From the NCBI RefSeq assembly GCF_900111515.1, contig NZ_FOHS01000001.1, positions 1,247,419 through 1,311,418 on the forward strand: a DNA stretch of 64,000 bases. The letters are read 5' to 3'. A model generated the notes under the pieces. That model saw nothing but the letters and a program-made list of their open reading frames with translations. It did no database searches and had not been told where the DNA came from. The position numbers and the translations under genes were made by a program. The DNA is from Hymenobacter actinosclerus (GTDB lineage Bacteria > Bacteroidota > Bacteroidia > Cytophagales > Hymenobacteraceae). Of the stretch, positions 32,139 to 41,555 are shown one piece after another. Position 1 is the first letter of the stretch, and every line of letters starts with the position of its first letter.

Positions 32139-33266
32139 AGCCAGCGCGTCAATTTCGGCTTCGGTGTTGAAGGAATGGACGATGAGCCGGAGCCGCTCGG
32201 TGCCGGCCGATACGGTGGGGGCTACGATGGCGCGCACGTCGAAACCGGCGGTTTGGGCAGCGGTGGCAATGGCGCGCACGGCGGCGGGACCGGGGCTCTG
32301 GGTGAAGAAAACCGGGTGAATAACGTGGCTACTGGCCGGCACGTGCAGGCCGGGCACGGCATTGAGCCTGGTCTTTAGGTAGTCGGAGAGCCGGAACAGC
32401 TGCTCGCGGGCCGGCTGCAACCCGGGCAGCAGCGCGTAGGCTGCCGTGAGGCCGGCCACCGTGGCGGGGGGCAGGGCTGTGGTGTAGATGAAAGGCCGGC
32501 TGAAGTTGAGCAGGTAGTCGCGCAGCAAAGCAGAGCCGGCCACGGCGGCGCCCTGGCTGCCGAGGGCCTTGCCGAAGGTAAGGATGCGGGCAAACACCGC
32601 CTCTTCCAGCCCCAGCGCGGCTACCAGCCCTTCGCCTTTGGAGCCGTAGAGGCCGTTGGTATGGGCCTCATCGACCACCAAATGCAGCCCCAGTCGCTGG
32701 CAGAGCGCCACCAGCTCCGGCAGCGGGGCCATGTCGCCGTCCATTGAGTACAGAGCTTCCACGGCCACGAACACATTGCCGGTAGCCCGATGGGCCTTGC
32801 GTTCCAGGTCCGCCAGGTTGTTATGGCGGAAGCGCCAGGCGGTGGCCGGCGCGGCCCGGATGCCGTCCTTGACCGAGGCGTGGCTGGCCTCGTCGTAGAG
32901 AATGGTGTCGCCGCGCTGGGGTACGGCTCCGAAAAAGCCCAGGTTAGCCGCGTAGCCCGAGTTGAAGAGCAGCGCCGCTTCGGCTTGGTGGAAGTGCGCC
33001 AGCTGAGTTTCCAGCGCCTCGGCGGCGGCCGAGTTGCCGGTGAGCAGGCGCGAGCCGGTGCTCCCGGCCGGCAGCCGGGCGGCCTGCTGCTGGGCATTCA
33101 GCACCCGCGGATGGCGACTCAGGCCCAGGTAGTCGTTGGAGCTGAAATCAATGAGGCCGGGCGCGGGCGGGGCGGGCAGGCGGCGGCGGGTGCCCGCGGC
33201 CTCGCGCCGGGCCAGTTCGGCCGCCAGCCTCTGGTGCAGGGCGGAAGAAGCGGAGTCAGGCGACAT
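32115..33266 (-). CDS. bioF: 8-amino-7-oxononanoate synthase (BioF-like)
   Basis: 383 residues of the alpha-oxoamine synthase family. IDFSSNDYLGLSRHP is the N-terminal signature, GSTGSRLLTGN a substrate loop, VVDEAHTNGLYG carries the PLP aspartate, and TFGKALGSQGA the PLP lysine. BioF joins pimeloyl-ACP and alanine in the first committed biotin step; KBL or Spt enzymes share this fold, but bioB nearby supports BioF. The C-terminal SC and stop come from the repeat. Gene order here is bioB, small ORF, bioF on the minus strand. Confidence 0.92.
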   Translation of the reverse strand: MSPDSASSALHQRLAAELARREAAGTRRRLPAPPAPGLIDFSSNDYLGLSRHPRVLNAQQQAARLPAGSTGSRLLTGNSAAAEALETQLAHFHQAEAALLFNSGYAANLGFFGAVPQRGDTILYDEASHASVKDGIRAAPATAWRFRHNNLADLERKAHRATGNVFVAVEALYSMDGDMAPLPELVALCQRLGLHLVVDEAHTNGLYGSKGEGLVAALGLEEAVFARILTFGKALGSQGAAVAGSALLRDYLLNFSRPFIYTTALPPATVAGLTAAYALLPGLQPAREQLFRLSDYLKTRLNAVPGLHVPASSHVIHPVFFTQSPGPAAVRAIATAAQTAGFDVRAIVAPTVSAGTERLRLIVHSFNTEAEIDALAQLLAVSC

Positions 33267-33295
33267 AAGAAGCGAAGGAGCTATTCAGGGGGCAA

Positions 33296-33559
33296 TCAGC
33301 CCGCAAACGGCTGCACCGAGAGCCACACGCTGCCATCCTGCCCAAAGGTGCGGGCGCTGATAACCAGCCACTCCGAATCTACCTCCACCCGGTCGCCGAC
33401 GGCCGGCAGTACGCCGTGGCGCTGCATCACCAGTCCCAGGGCCGAGCCAACCTTGTCCTCCAGCTCCGAAATTAGGTCCTGGGCCGCACGGGCCTCGTGC
33501 TGCTGGCGGATGCTCTCGGCGTAGGTATAGTCGAGGTTGAGGTCGAAGGGAATTTCCAT
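33296..33559 (-). CDS. Small conserved-looking protein between bioF and bioB
   Basis: 87 residues with no known family. It is charged and soluble: MEIPFDLNLDYTYAESIRQQ, a helical EARAAQDLISELEDKVG segment and a beta-rich end (RVEVDSEWLVISARTFGQD). Composition and codon use look coding. It lies 30 bp upstream of bioF on the same strand, so the two are probably co-transcribed. A role in biotin metabolism is only a guess from position. Confidence 0.65.
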   Translation of the reverse strand: MEIPFDLNLDYTYAESIRQQHEARAAQDLISELEDKVGSALGLVMQRHGVLPAVGDRVEVDSEWLVISARTFGQDGSVWLSVQPFAG

Positions 33560-33582
33560 GGGGAAGGTGAGAGGAAGAAAAA

Positions 33583-33714
33583 AACGGTGTCATGCTGAGC
33601 GAAGCGGAGCGGAGTCGAAGCATCTCTACCGCAGCAAGTAAATCCAAGTATCAGGATTAGCATTGCAGTAGAGATGCTTCGACTCCGCTCCGCTTCGCTC
33701 AGCATGACACTGTT
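33583..33714. repeat. Palindrome P11 (GTCATGCTGAGCG family)
   Basis: AACGGTGTCATGCTGAGCGA, then AGCGGAGCGGAGTCGAAGC, is mirrored by CGCTTCGCTCAGCATGACAC. CATCTCTACCGCA is in the stem, as in P5 and the 63-kb copy. It lies between bioB and the small gene. Confidence 0.92.
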
Positions 33715-33740
33715 CTGAGATGCTCCTATAGTATCAGCGC

Positions 33741-34751
33741 TTACGCCTCTACCGGCGCCTTGCCCCGGCCCATGAGTACGGCGCCCTCGGGCACGTCTTT
33801 GAACGACTTGCGGGGCTTGAGGCCGAGCAGGGCGAACATCTGCTGGTCGGCATCGAAGTCGGGGTTGGGGGTAGTCAGCAGCTTCTCGCCCGAGAAAATG
33901 GAGTTGGCGCCGGCCAGAAAGCACAGGGCCTGCTCGGTAACGGGCATTTCCTGGCGGCCGGCCGAGAGGCGCACCATGGTGTTGGGCATCAGGATGCGGG
34001 CCGTGGCAATCATGCGCAGCATTTCCCACACGCTCACGCGGGGCTGCTCGGCCAGGGGCGTGCCTTCCACGGGAACCAGCGCGTTTACCGGCACGCTTTC
34101 GGGGTGGGAGGGGAGGGTGGCCAGCGTGTGGAGCATGGCTACGCGGTCCTCGTCGGTTTCGCCCAGGCCGATGATGCCGCCCGAGCAGACCGAAATACCG
34201 GCCTTGCGCACGTGCTCCAGCGTGTTCAGCCGGTCGTCGTAAGTGCGCGTGGTGATGATGTCGTCGTACTTTTCGCGGCTGGTGTCGAGGTTGTGGTTGT
34301 AGGCGTAGAGGCCGGCCGCTTTCAGGCGCTCGGCCTGGTACTCGTTCAGCATACCCAGCGTGCAGCACACTTCCAGCCCTAGGCCGTTTACCTGCTCCAC
34401 CATGCCCAATACGCGGTCGAAGTCGCGGTTGTCGCGGATTTCGCGCCAGGCGGCGCCCATGCAGAAGCGGGTGGAGCCGGCGTCGCGGGCGCGCTGGGCC
34501 GAGGCCAGCACTTCGGCGTCGGGCAGCAGCTTGTGGGCCTGCACGCCGGTGTGGTAGCGGGCGGCCTGGGGGCAGTAGGCGCAGTCTTCGGGGCAGCCGC
34601 CGGTTTTCACGCTCAGCAGCGTGCATACCTGCACTTCGCCGGTGGCCTGGCTCTGGGCATGGATGGCGGCAGCCTGGCTGACGAGTTCCAGCACGGGCTG
34701 GTGGTAGATGGCGGTTACTTCGGCAAGGGTCCAGTCGGTGCGAAGGGTCAT
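33741..34751 (-). CDS. bioB: Biotin synthase
   Basis: 336 residues of the radical SAM fold. The [4Fe-4S] motif is CPEDCAYC (C53, C57, C60), preceded by [24 protein letters not shown] and the SAGRQEM segment with its conserved arginine, which helps bind the auxiliary [2Fe-2S] cluster, are present. BioB inserts sulfur into dethiobiotin. ATG 34751 (MTLRTDWT) is chosen; the upstream extension to 34802 looks non-coding. The end of the protein ([10 protein letters not shown]) is typical of Bacteroidota members. Confidence 0.95.
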   Translation of the reverse strand: MTLRTDWTLAEVTAIYHQPVLELVSQAAAIHAQSQATGEVQVCTLLSVKTGGCPEDCAYCPQAARYHTGVQAHKLLPDAEVLASAQRARDAGSTRFCMGAAWREIRDNRDFDRVLGMVEQVNGLGLEVCCTLGMLNEYQAERLKAAGLYAYNHNLDTSREKYDDIITTRTYDDRLNTLEHVRKAGISVCSGGIIGLGETDEDRVAMLHTLATLPSHPESVPVNALVPVEGTPLAEQPRVSVWEMLRMIATARILMPNTMVRLSAGRQEMPVTEQALCFLAGANSIFSGEKLLTTPNPDFDADQQMFALLGLKPRKSFKDVPEGAVLMGRGKAPVEA

Positions 34752-34895
34752 GGGAGGGGTTTCGGGGGGCGGGGAAATGCAGAAACAGCGGTTAGCCGGC
34801 AATCAGCGCCGGAAAAGTGGCCGGCCAGCTACCAGCCGCTCCGGCCAGCGCTGCCGACGGGCCGCAAGATACAGGAGAAGCGGGTTTATGCCACC

Positions 34896-35435
34896 TCACA
34901 GGGACCGAATTACGCGGCAGGGGTTGCCCACGGCCACCACCCCGGCCGGAATATCGCGCGTAACCACGCTGCCCGCGCCAATGGTGGTGCCCGCCCCGAT
35001 GCGCACGCCCGGCAACACCAGCACGCCCGCCCCCAGCCACACGTTGTCTTCGATGGTGATGGGTCGGGCAAACTCCCAGCCGGCCACCCGGGAGGCCACC
35101 TCCACCGGGTGCCCGGCCGCGCTCAGCACCACATTCGGCGCCACCAACACGTTGTCGCCAATGCTTACCGGCGCGCAGTCGAGCACTGTGAAGTTGTAGT
35201 TGGCGTAGAAATTCTGCCCCAGGCGAATGTTGTAGCCATAGTCGCACCGGAAGGGTGCCTCGATATGGGCGTTGGTTTCCTTTCCGAAAAGCTCGCCTAG
35301 CAACTGCCGGTTGAGGTCAATAGGCTCCTGGTTGTAGCGGTGGCAGAGCTGCTTGGCGTGTCGGCGCTCGGCTACCAGCTCGGGGTCATTGGCTTGGTAG
35401 AGCTCGCCCGCCAGCATCAGTTGTTTAGGCGTCAT
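34896..35435 (-). CDS. Sugar O-acetyltransferase (Maa/LacA-like, hexapeptide repeat)
   Basis: 179 residues. The N-terminal MLAGELYQANDPELVAERR matches the maltose acetyltransferase domain. Left-handed beta-helix repeats follow (VSIGDNVLVAPNVV, IGAGTTIGAG), with the catalytic histidine in SAAGHPVEV and the acetyl-CoA loop in PITIEDNVWLGAG. These trimeric cytoplasmic enzymes acetylate sugars such as maltose or galactosides. ATG 35435 gives the usual MTPKQLMLAGE start. Confidence 0.92.
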   Translation of the reverse strand: MTPKQLMLAGELYQANDPELVAERRHAKQLCHRYNQEPIDLNRQLLGELFGKETNAHIEAPFRCDYGYNIRLGQNFYANYNFTVLDCAPVSIGDNVLVAPNVVLSAAGHPVEVASRVAGWEFARPITIEDNVWLGAGVLVLPGVRIGAGTTIGAGSVVTRDIPAGVVAVGNPCRVIRSL

Positions 35436-35464
35436 ATCTGGAGTAGAAGAGGGCCGCAGGCCCC

Positions 35465-35902
35465 TTATTCGGCATTGTACCGGTTTTCGGGAGCCGGGGC
35501 GACGGGCTGGGTGGTGCTGGTGTCGCGGGTGTTTTTCTGCACGGCAATGGCCGCAAACAAACTCAGCAGAAACGACATGGCGTAGAAACCCTTCTCGCTG
35601 AGCGTGAGCGTGGCGTTCCACAGGCCTACCGTGAGCAGGGCAATGGAGAGGATAGTAGAAAACCAGCTCAGGCCGTAGTAAATCTTCGTTACCGGAATGC
35701 CGTCGAGCTGGTCGCGCACCGATTTCTGGAGCGAAATGGCCGAAAACAGCCCGTACATCAAAATGGTGAAGTAATAGCCTTTCTCGTTGAGCAGCATCTG
35801 GGCATTCCAGAGGCCCACTATGAAGGCGACCATGCCGGCGAGCAGAGCAACCCAGGAGGCGGCAATGAAGGCATTGGAGGGCTTGGTGAGCGGAGCATTC
35901 AT
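35465..35902 (-). CDS. yiaA: YiaA/YiaB-type inner-membrane protein
   Basis: 145 residues with four predicted membrane helices arranged as two similar halves: AFIVGLWNAQMLLNEKGYYF and TVGLWNATLTLSEKGFYAMS. The repeated GLWNA and EKGFY motifs are those of the YiaAB two-helix domain. The function of the family is unknown. ATG 35902 is chosen because it gives a short cytoplasmic N-terminus before helix 1. Confidence 0.88.
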   Translation of the reverse strand: MNAPLTKPSNAFIAASWVALLAGMVAFIVGLWNAQMLLNEKGYYFTILMYGLFSAISLQKSVRDQLDGIPVTKIYYGLSWFSTILSIALLTVGLWNATLTLSEKGFYAMSFLLSLFAAIAVQKNTRDTSTTQPVAPAPENRYNAE

Positions 35903-36221
35903 GGCAATTGGGGTAAAAGGATGAAGGGGGCAAAGCCGGCGGTAACCCGTCCGACACCCCAAACATACGCGGCTCCGGCAAGCGGGTAGCCCCAAGGTTC
36001 GGCAAATTCAGACTTTAGAAAAGGCGCTTTTGGCGAGTGGTTGAAGCCAAAGGATAAGCTTGGAAAGATTGATTCAGGCGTCTGTGCTTGATTTCGAGGG
36101 TCTGCTAGCGGCCTTATGAGTTTGTCCTGGGAGAGGTGAAATTCGACTTGTTAAAAAGTGATTTCAAGACTGAAGACGACCTGTTGCTGGTTCACAAAGT
36201 GCCGAATACTGCCCAAAATGC

Positions 36222-36257
36222 AAACGCCCCCGGCCTGTTGCAAGGTCGGGGGCGTTT
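36222..36257 (-). terminator. Terminator of the pseudouridine synthase gene
   Basis: AAACGCCCCCGACC and GGCCGGGGGCGTTT (minus-strand reading) form a 14-bp stem around an 8-nt loop, some 20 bp beyond the gene's stop. From 35903 to 36221 I see nothing else besides an AT-leaning spacer. Confidence 0.85.
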
Positions 36258-36276
36258 AAATCTGAATGTTAAAATA

Positions 36277-37404
36277 TTACCGGCTCCGGCTGGCGCCGCG
36301 GCTGCCGCGGCTGCTGCTCTTGCCTTTGCCGGGGCCACCGGCACCTTTGGCCGGGCGCTTGGCGCCACCCTGGGGGCCGCTTTTCGGGCCGCCGGACTTG
36401 CCGGGGCGGGGGCCGGCCTTATCGGTGGGGCGTCCCGAGCCGACGCTGCGGCCGGCCGTAACGAGGCGCTTGGGCTTGGCGCCGGGGCGCACCGAGTCTT
36501 TATCGAGCCAGGCGCCGGCGGGCAGGGTTTTGGCTTTGCGCGGGGCTTCCTCGCCCATAGCAGGGTCGGAGGGCAGGCGCACGATGTCGGGGCGCGTGGT
36601 GGCGCGGCGGGCGGTTTTGCGGCCCGGCTGGTCGCCCCACTGCTCGGCCGTGGACACCACTTTGCGGCGGCGCGGGGTGCGGCCGTCGTCGGTGCCGCTG
36701 GAGTCTTCGATCATCTCAAACAGCACCTTCAGCTCCTTGTCGCGCAGCTCGCGCCACTCGCCGGGGCCCAGGCCCTTGATGCTGATGTTCATGATGCGGA
36801 TGCGTTCGAGCTGCACCACTTCGTAGCCGAAATGCTCGCACATGCGCCGGATCTGGCGGTTCATGCCCTGCACCAGCGTGAGGCGGAAAATGTAGGGCGT
36901 CTCCTTCACCACCTTGCATTTCTGGGTCATCACCCCCAGAATGGGTACGCCGTTTTTCATGCCCTCAATGAAGTCGTCCTTGATGGGCTTGTCGACCATC
37001 ACGATGTACTCCTTCTCGTGCTGGTTGCCGGCGCGCAGGATTTTGTTCACGATGTCGCCGTTGCTCGTCATCAGCAGCAGGCCCTGCGACTCCTTGTCGA
37101 GGCGGCCGATGGGGAAGATGCGCACCGTGTGCTTGATGGCGCGGATGACGTTGTCCTTGACGCCCAAATCGGTGGTCGTGACGATGCCGGGGGGCTTGTT
37201 GTAAGCCAGGTACACGGCCTCCTCCTCGGGCCGGGGCTCGATGTGGGCGCCGTTCACCACTACCCGGTCGCGGCTGGTTACCTGGTCGCCGATGCTGGCG
37301 CGCTTGCCGTTCACCGTCACGTTGCCCTGCTCGATGTGGCGGTCGGCTTCGCGGCGCGAGCATACGCCACTTTCGCTGATGTATTTATTGAGTCGGGTTG
37401 CCAT
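36277..37404 (-). CDS. RNA pseudouridine synthase, RluB/RluF-like, with basic tail
   Basis: 375 residues. An S4 RNA-binding domain at the N-terminus ([20 protein letters not shown]) precedes the RsuA/RluB/E/F catalytic domain; the catalytic aspartate is in [13 protein letters not shown] (about 110) and the closing motif is [15 protein letters not shown]. The family isomerises uridines in 23S rRNA, with RluF targeting position 2604. The last 120 residues are a disordered Gly/Lys/Arg/Pro-rich tail ([19 protein letters not shown]), often seen in Bacteroidota members and probably RNA-binding. ATG 37404 fits the S4 start. Confidence 0.92.
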   Translation of the reverse strand: MATRLNKYISESGVCSRREADRHIEQGNVTVNGKRASIGDQVTSRDRVVVNGAHIEPRPEEEAVYLAYNKPPGIVTTTDLGVKDNVIRAIKHTVRIFPIGRLDKESQGLLLMTSNGDIVNKILRAGNQHEKEYIVMVDKPIKDDFIEGMKNGVPILGVMTQKCKVVKETPYIFRLTLVQGMNRQIRRMCEHFGYEVVQLERIRIMNISIKGLGPGEWRELRDKELKVLFEMIEDSSGTDDGRTPRRRKVVSTAEQWGDQPGRKTARRATTRPDIVRLPSDPAMGEEAPRKAKTLPAGAWLDKDSVRPGAKPKRLVTAGRSVGSGRPTDKAGPRPGKSGGPKSGPQGGAKRPAKGAGGPGKGKSSSRGSRGASRSR

Positions 37405-37667
37405 GAGTGTAGGGCTTAGGGCGGAGTGCCTAGTGCTTAGGCCGCCAAAAAAGAGACTGCCGGCCCGAGGTGGGTCGGCAGCCTGCAAAGGTACGCCGTA
37501 TTCAGGAGAGGACGAATGGCCCCTGCTAAATGCTCAGCCATTAGCTTTTAACTGATAACTATCAGCTTTCATTCTGACAAACAAGAGCTTACAACGGCAG
37601 CAATGTTGGGTTAATCCAGAATAAGCCTAAGCCTTTAATCACCGGTCAACCTTACGTCCGCGGGGGC
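37405..37667. other. Spacer with degenerate TAGCT-type repeat remnant
   Basis: Around 37535-37575 lies GCCATTAGCTTTTAACTGAT followed by AACTATCAGCT, resembling a worn-down outer arm of the TAGCTGTTAGCT repeats. No gene is seen. Confidence 0.4.
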
Positions 37668-38012
37668 TCAGGCGAAAAACGCGAACAGCGCCGTTTCCAG
37701 CGCGGCGGGCAGTGTGGGCGGCGTGATGGTGTGCAGGCGCAGCGGCGGGCTGCCCGCGGCGGGCGAAAAAGTGCCCTCGGCGGTGGTCGGGTTGAACCGC
37801 AGCTGGCCTTGGGCGAAGTCGCGCTCATGCTCGCCGTTTTCCGTGCGCATATCCTCGAAATCGAGCTGGCTGAGCTGGCCGCTGGCGTTATCGAAATAAA
37901 ACCAGAAGTATAGGTGGCTGGGGTTCTTGCTCTGGATGTCGAGGCGCTTTATTTCAAAGATGGTGGCCGTAGCGGCTTCAAACAGAAACAGGGAGCGGTA
38001 GGGAAAACGCAT
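37668..38012 (-). CDS. Hypothetical protein of 114 residues
   Basis: I recognise no family. The sequence MRFPYRSLFLFEAATATIFE then IKRLDIQSKNPSHLYFWFYF suggests a small beta-rich cytoplasmic protein; there is no signal peptide. It lies 11 bp after the next membrane-protein gene on the same strand, so the two are probably one transcript. ATG 38012 is used; a longer frame to 38075 overlaps the neighbour. Confidence 0.65.
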   Translation of the reverse strand: MRFPYRSLFLFEAATATIFEIKRLDIQSKNPSHLYFWFYFDNASGQLSQLDFEDMRTENGEHERDFAQGQLRFNPTTAEGTFSPAAGSPPLRLHTITPPTLPAALETALFAFFA

Positions 38013-38023
38013 GGGATAGGGGC

Positions 38024-38422
38024 TTAGAGCGCGTAAATGAGCAGGGCCAGCAGCGACCCGAAAACCAATAGGCACAGCAGCAGCGGCCGCCAGATGCTCC
38101 GGGCCGGGTAGTCCTGCTTGTTCGGAATAAACGAATCGGCGTAGGTGTTGAGGCCGTAGCCGCCGGCCAGTCCGATGCCCGCAGCGTAGGCCCCGTAGGG
38201 GGAGGAGGCGGGCAAAAAGGACACCAGCACCGCCATTGCCGCCGTGTACACTACGCTGGCCCAGATTACCTTGCGGCCCTGTTCAGGTCGGCCTACCGCC
38301 TGCAGGTTGCCGGCCGTAAGTACGCCGCCCGCCACGGCGCTGAACAGGAGCGAAAAGAACCGGACGCTACGCTGGGAGTAAAGGGGCGGGTTGGACGCGG
38401 AATCGGAAGTCGGAGCAGGCAT
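38024..38422 (-). CDS. Small membrane protein of unknown function
   Basis: 132 residues with four hydrophobic segments (about 22-42, 53-72, 78-95 and 112-130). VRFFSLLFSAVAGGVLTAGN opens the first; the C-terminus SIWRPLLLCLLVFGSLLALL closes the last. No motif I recognise. It precedes the 114-residue hypothetical gene on the same strand. Confidence 0.7.
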   Translation of the reverse strand: MPAPTSDSASNPPLYSQRSVRFFSLLFSAVAGGVLTAGNLQAVGRPEQGRKVIWASVVYTAAMAVLVSFLPASSPYGAYAAGIGLAGGYGLNTYADSFIPNKQDYPARSIWRPLLLCLLVFGSLLALLIYAL

Positions 38423-38463
38423 CAGGGAATTTGGGCAGTTGCCGAAACAGAGCGGCGTTCAGC

Positions 38464-39525
38464 CTACAATTTTACCGTTTTTTCGCCCCGGTCCACGCCT
38501 TTCATCCACTCAGTGAGGCCGCGCATGTACGTGGGCTGGTCGTCGTAGAAGCTCATGTGGGAGCCGCGGGGGCAGATGAGGGCGGTGCCGTGCTGCACTT
38601 TCTGGGCTACCATGCGCATGTGCTCGGGGTCCATGGTGTCGTACTTGCCGCCGATGCTGAGCACGGGCACAGCCAGCTTAGGCAGGTCGGGCACGCGGTT
38701 CCAGCTCAGCAGCTTGCCCGATACGCCGAACTCGCTGGGGCCCTGCATGGTCACGTAGAGCGACTGGTTCATTTTGGCAAACGAGCGGTTCACCGGCTCG
38801 GGCCACTCATCGAGGGGGCGGCGCAAAATGTGCTGGGTGTAGAAGTTGGGCAGCAGCAGCTCCATATAACGCGGGTTCTGGAAGTCCTTGCGCGCCTCCA
38901 GGGCCCGGATTTCCTTCAGCACTTCGGGCTTAAACTGCGGGGCCAGCACATCGTTGGCGTACTTGCCGTAGGCCGGAATGCTCATCATCATGTTGCTGAT
39001 GACGAGGCCCTTGAGGTGCTGCTGGTACTTGAGAGCATACTCGGCCGCCAGGATGCCGCCCCAGCTGTGGCCCAGCAGGTAGAAGTTGCTGCTGTCGAGC
39101 TTGAGAGCCTGCCGTACCTGCTCCACTTCCTCCACGTAGCGCGGCAGGCTCCACATGGCCGTGTCCTGGGGGTTGTCGGAGTTGCCGCAGCCGAGCTGGT
39201 CGTAGTAAATGAACTCGATTCCCTCGCGGGGCAGGAAGCTCTCCATACACTCGAAATACTCGTGCGTAGCCCCCGGGCCCCCATTGAGCAGCAGCAGCCT
39301 GATGCGCGGGTTGCTTCCGAACCGCTTGGTCCAGACGTTGAACGGGCCCTTGGGCGTCGTGATGGGCACCATCTTCACGCCGCCGTCTTCCAGCCGAGTA
39401 GTGTCGGGGGCGGGGAAGTAGGCGGTAAGGGCCGGCGCGGCGGCCGAATCGGGTGCGGCGGTAGGGGGGGAGCAGGCGGCGGCCGTGAGGGCCAGCAGGG
39501 CGGCGGCGAGGAGACGTTTCAGCAT
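38464..39525 (-). CDS. Lipoprotein proline iminopeptidase-family alpha/beta hydrolase
   Basis: 353 residues. The lipobox ALTAAAC (about 12-18) shows export. The alpha/beta hydrolase core has the oxyanion NGGPGATHEYF region (usual HGGPG), the nucleophile in GHSWGGILAAEY, the acid in GGKYDTMDP and the histidine in RGSHMSFYDD. S33 proline iminopeptidases release N-terminal proline from peptides. Exported forms suggest scavenging of peptides in the envelope. The first motif has N in place of H, a mild deviation. Confidence 0.9.
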   Translation of the reverse strand: MLKRLLAAALLALTAAACSPPTAAPDSAAAPALTAYFPAPDTTRLEDGGVKMVPITTPKGPFNVWTKRFGSNPRIRLLLLNGGPGATHEYFECMESFLPREGIEFIYYDQLGCGNSDNPQDTAMWSLPRYVEEVEQVRQALKLDSSNFYLLGHSWGGILAAEYALKYQQHLKGLVISNMMMSIPAYGKYANDVLAPQFKPEVLKEIRALEARKDFQNPRYMELLLPNFYTQHILRRPLDEWPEPVNRSFAKMNQSLYVTMQGPSEFGVSGKLLSWNRVPDLPKLAVPVLSIGGKYDTMDPEHMRMVAQKVQHGTALICPRGSHMSFYDDQPTYMRGLTEWMKGVDRGEKTVKL

Positions 39526-39565
39526 CCGGCAATATATTCAGTTGCCAGTTGGCAACAGCGGATGA

Positions 39566-39676
39566 AAGAACGTCATTCAGAGCGCAGCGAAGAATCTCGC
39601 GTGCAATGCTAACTCCTAACGTCAGGAATTACTTTGGCACGCGAGATTCTTCGCTCCGCTCTGAATGACGTTCCTT
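39566..39676. repeat. Nested palindrome P12
   Basis: Inner arms are AAGAACGTCATTCAGAGCGC, CGCGTG and mirror; short outer arms GTTGCCAGTTGGCAAC (39541-39556) and GGTGCCAAC flank it. The loop contains CAGGAATTACT, the reverse of the AGTAATTCCTG in P3. It lies between the serine hydrolase and the peptidase, both minus. Confidence 0.88.
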
Positions 39677-39685
39677 TGGTGCCAA

Positions 39686-40747
39686 CTACTCCTCTGCCAG
39701 CCACTCACTCGCCCGAAACTCGCCCGGCCCGATAAACCGGCGTAGCAACTCGTCGGTGAGCTGAAGTCCATTGGCGCTGTTAGTGAAGAAGAGCAGACTT
39801 TCGCGGCGGTCGGGAAAAGCCATGAAAAAGCCTTGAAAGTCGTCGTTGTCGCCCCAATGCCAGAGGGCCGGACCGGCGCTGGTAGTGGCCAGCCCAACGC
39901 CCACGGCCCAGCTTACAAAAGGGTCGGTGGGGCCGGCAGGGCGGCCGCAGCGGTTGGCCTCGTTGGCGGCGGTGGTCAGTAGGCGGGCCGTGGGGCGCTT
40001 CAGGCCCCGGCCGGTGTACAGGGCTTGCAGGAAGCGGTTGTAATCGGGGGCGGTAGTAAGCAGGCTATAGGCCGCGTAGGGCGCGGCGAAGCGACGGACT
40101 CCGGTGGGCTGGCCGGCCTTATCATGACCACTGGCGGCGTTGGCCGCGAAGCGCGGTTGCCACTGAAAGCTGCTGCGGCCCATTTTTAACGGCCCGAAAA
40201 CTTCGCGCTGGGCCAGCACTTCCAGCGGCTCGCCGGTTACGTGCTCCAGCGTGCGTTGCAGCCACACGAAGCCCTCGCCCGAGTAGTTCCAGCAGCTGTC
40301 GGGCGCAAACCGGAAGGCCAGCGGCGAGGCGACCCAGGTGGGCCCCAGGGGGTTGTCGGCCCAGTTGGGCAGGCCGGTGGTATGGGTGAGCACCATGCGG
40401 GCCGTTACGCGGGCGGCCCGAGGCTGGCCCTGCACCCGTGGGTACGGGGCGTAGCTCAGCAGCGGCCGGTCGAGGTCGAGGCGGCCCCGCTCGTGCAGGC
40501 GCAACGTGAGGTAGGCCAGCACCACTTTGCCCAGCGAGGCGGCCTGAAATACAGTTTCGGCCGTTACGGCCGCCGTGGAATCTTGCCGGAGCCGGCCCAC
40601 CGCGTAGGTCGTAGTCTGGCGGCCTTTGGTATGCACCACTTGCAACCCGGGCACGTGGCGCTGGGCCAGCAGGGCCGTTAGTTCGGCCTGCTGGGCCGAG
40701 GCCGACCGGCAGAGCAGCAGCAGAAACGGTAGAAGCAGCAGTTTCAT
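39686..40747 (-). CDS. Secreted serine hydrolase, class C beta-lactamase fold
   Basis: 353 residues with a signal peptide (about 1-18, ending ASAQ). The SxxK motif is in FQAASLGKVVLAYL (catalytic serine), the second motif YSGEG replaces the usual YxN, and HWGDNDDF stands for the KTG/HxG box. Such proteins are esterases, D-aminopeptidases or penicillin-binding-like enzymes; resistance is not implied. ATG 40747 gives the signal peptide. The TAG stop lies at the edge of the neighbouring repeat. Confidence 0.88.
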   Translation of the reverse strand: MKLLLLPFLLLLCRSASAQQAELTALLAQRHVPGLQVVHTKGRQTTTYAVGRLRQDSTAAVTAETVFQAASLGKVVLAYLTLRLHERGRLDLDRPLLSYAPYPRVQGQPRAARVTARMVLTHTTGLPNWADNPLGPTWVASPLAFRFAPDSCWNYSGEGFVWLQRTLEHVTGEPLEVLAQREVFGPLKMGRSSFQWQPRFAANAASGHDKAGQPTGVRRFAAPYAAYSLLTTAPDYNRFLQALYTGRGLKRPTARLLTTAANEANRCGRPAGPTDPFVSWAVGVGLATTSAGPALWHWGDNDDFQGFFMAFPDRRESLLFFTNSANGLQLTDELLRRFIGPGEFRASEWLAEE

Positions 40748-40849
40748 CGGAAGCAAGAAAGCCGGGCGCGGGGTTACGGCCGGAGCGCATACTCCGGTAG
40801 ATGCGGGGGCAGGCGCAGGAGTTGCCCCAGTCTGGTAATCAGAACTGCT

Positions 40850-41437
40850 TTACGCCGGGTTGTGGGCAAATTCGGCGGCGTTGCGGCTTAGCTGCGTGAG
40901 GTGGCGTTGGCCATGCTGGGCCAGAAAATAGAGGTACTCGTACACATCGATTTTGCCCAGCCCGTTCACCGACATCGTGGTACGGTAGAGCGCGCCCTCG
41001 CCGTTGGGCATCGCCGCCAGGGTTTGCCGGCAATGAGCCAGCTGCTGCTGTAGCTGCGCCCGCACCTCGGCCAGCGGGCGGGTTCCGGTGGGCTCCATGT
41101 GCTCCGGCCGAATCCAGGCAAAAGACTTGTGCCGGCCAATATCGGCCAGCTTCCCGGTCTGAAACTCATACGCTGCCAGGGCTGCGGCCAAATCCTGCGT
41201 CTGGGCGTTCAGCAGGGCTTTGCGCGTGGCCTTGTCAACCAGAATAAGCAGAAAGTGGTTGGTCAGCCCCACGTGTTCCAGTATCTCATCGGCCGTCCAG
41301 CCCCCGGCGGCGGGGCGGTAGCGGCGCAGGTCGGCCGGCTGGTCAAACCAGGCGTCAAGGGCGGCAAACGTGTCGGTCAGGCAAACCCGCACCTCGGCCA
41401 TAACAGCCCGGATAGCAGAAGTAGCATCAGTCATCAT
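40850..41437 (-). CDS. DinB-like protein
   Basis: 195 residues, a helical bundle resembling DinB/YfiT. GGWTADEILEHVGLTNHFLL contains the first histidine and YLYFLAQHGQRHLTQLSRN the last pair, consistent with the three-histidine metal site. Function unknown. The start is ATG 41437 or 41434 (MMTDAT). It lies alone between the yebC terminator and the serine hydrolase gene. Confidence 0.85.
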   Translation of the reverse strand: MMTDATSAIRAVMAEVRVCLTDTFAALDAWFDQPADLRRYRPAAGGWTADEILEHVGLTNHFLLILVDKATRKALLNAQTQDLAAALAAYEFQTGKLADIGRHKSFAWIRPEHMEPTGTRPLAEVRAQLQQQLAHCRQTLAAMPNGEGALYRTTMSVNGLGKIDVYEYLYFLAQHGQRHLTQLSRNAAEFAHNPA

Positions 41438-41455
41438 TAGCAACAATCGAAGCAA

Positions 41456-41489
41456 GAAAAAACGGGCTGCCCCACCCGGAGCAGCCCGC
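41456..41489 (-). terminator. Rho-independent terminator of yebC
   Basis: On the minus strand CGGGCTGCTC and GGGCAGCCCG pair around a short loop and are followed by TTTTTTC. It lies about 70 bp beyond the yebC stop. Confidence 0.88.
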
Positions 41490-41555
41490 CCAAACGACCA
41501 AACGGAGCCGACTACAAAATCCGGGCAATCCGCTAAAATCCGGGCTAATTCGTGA

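Noticed and set aside
36136..37419. A plus-strand open frame of 427 codons opposite the pseudouridine synthase
   Set aside because: The antisense of the Gly/Lys/Arg-rich tail and S4 domain; no recognisable domain.
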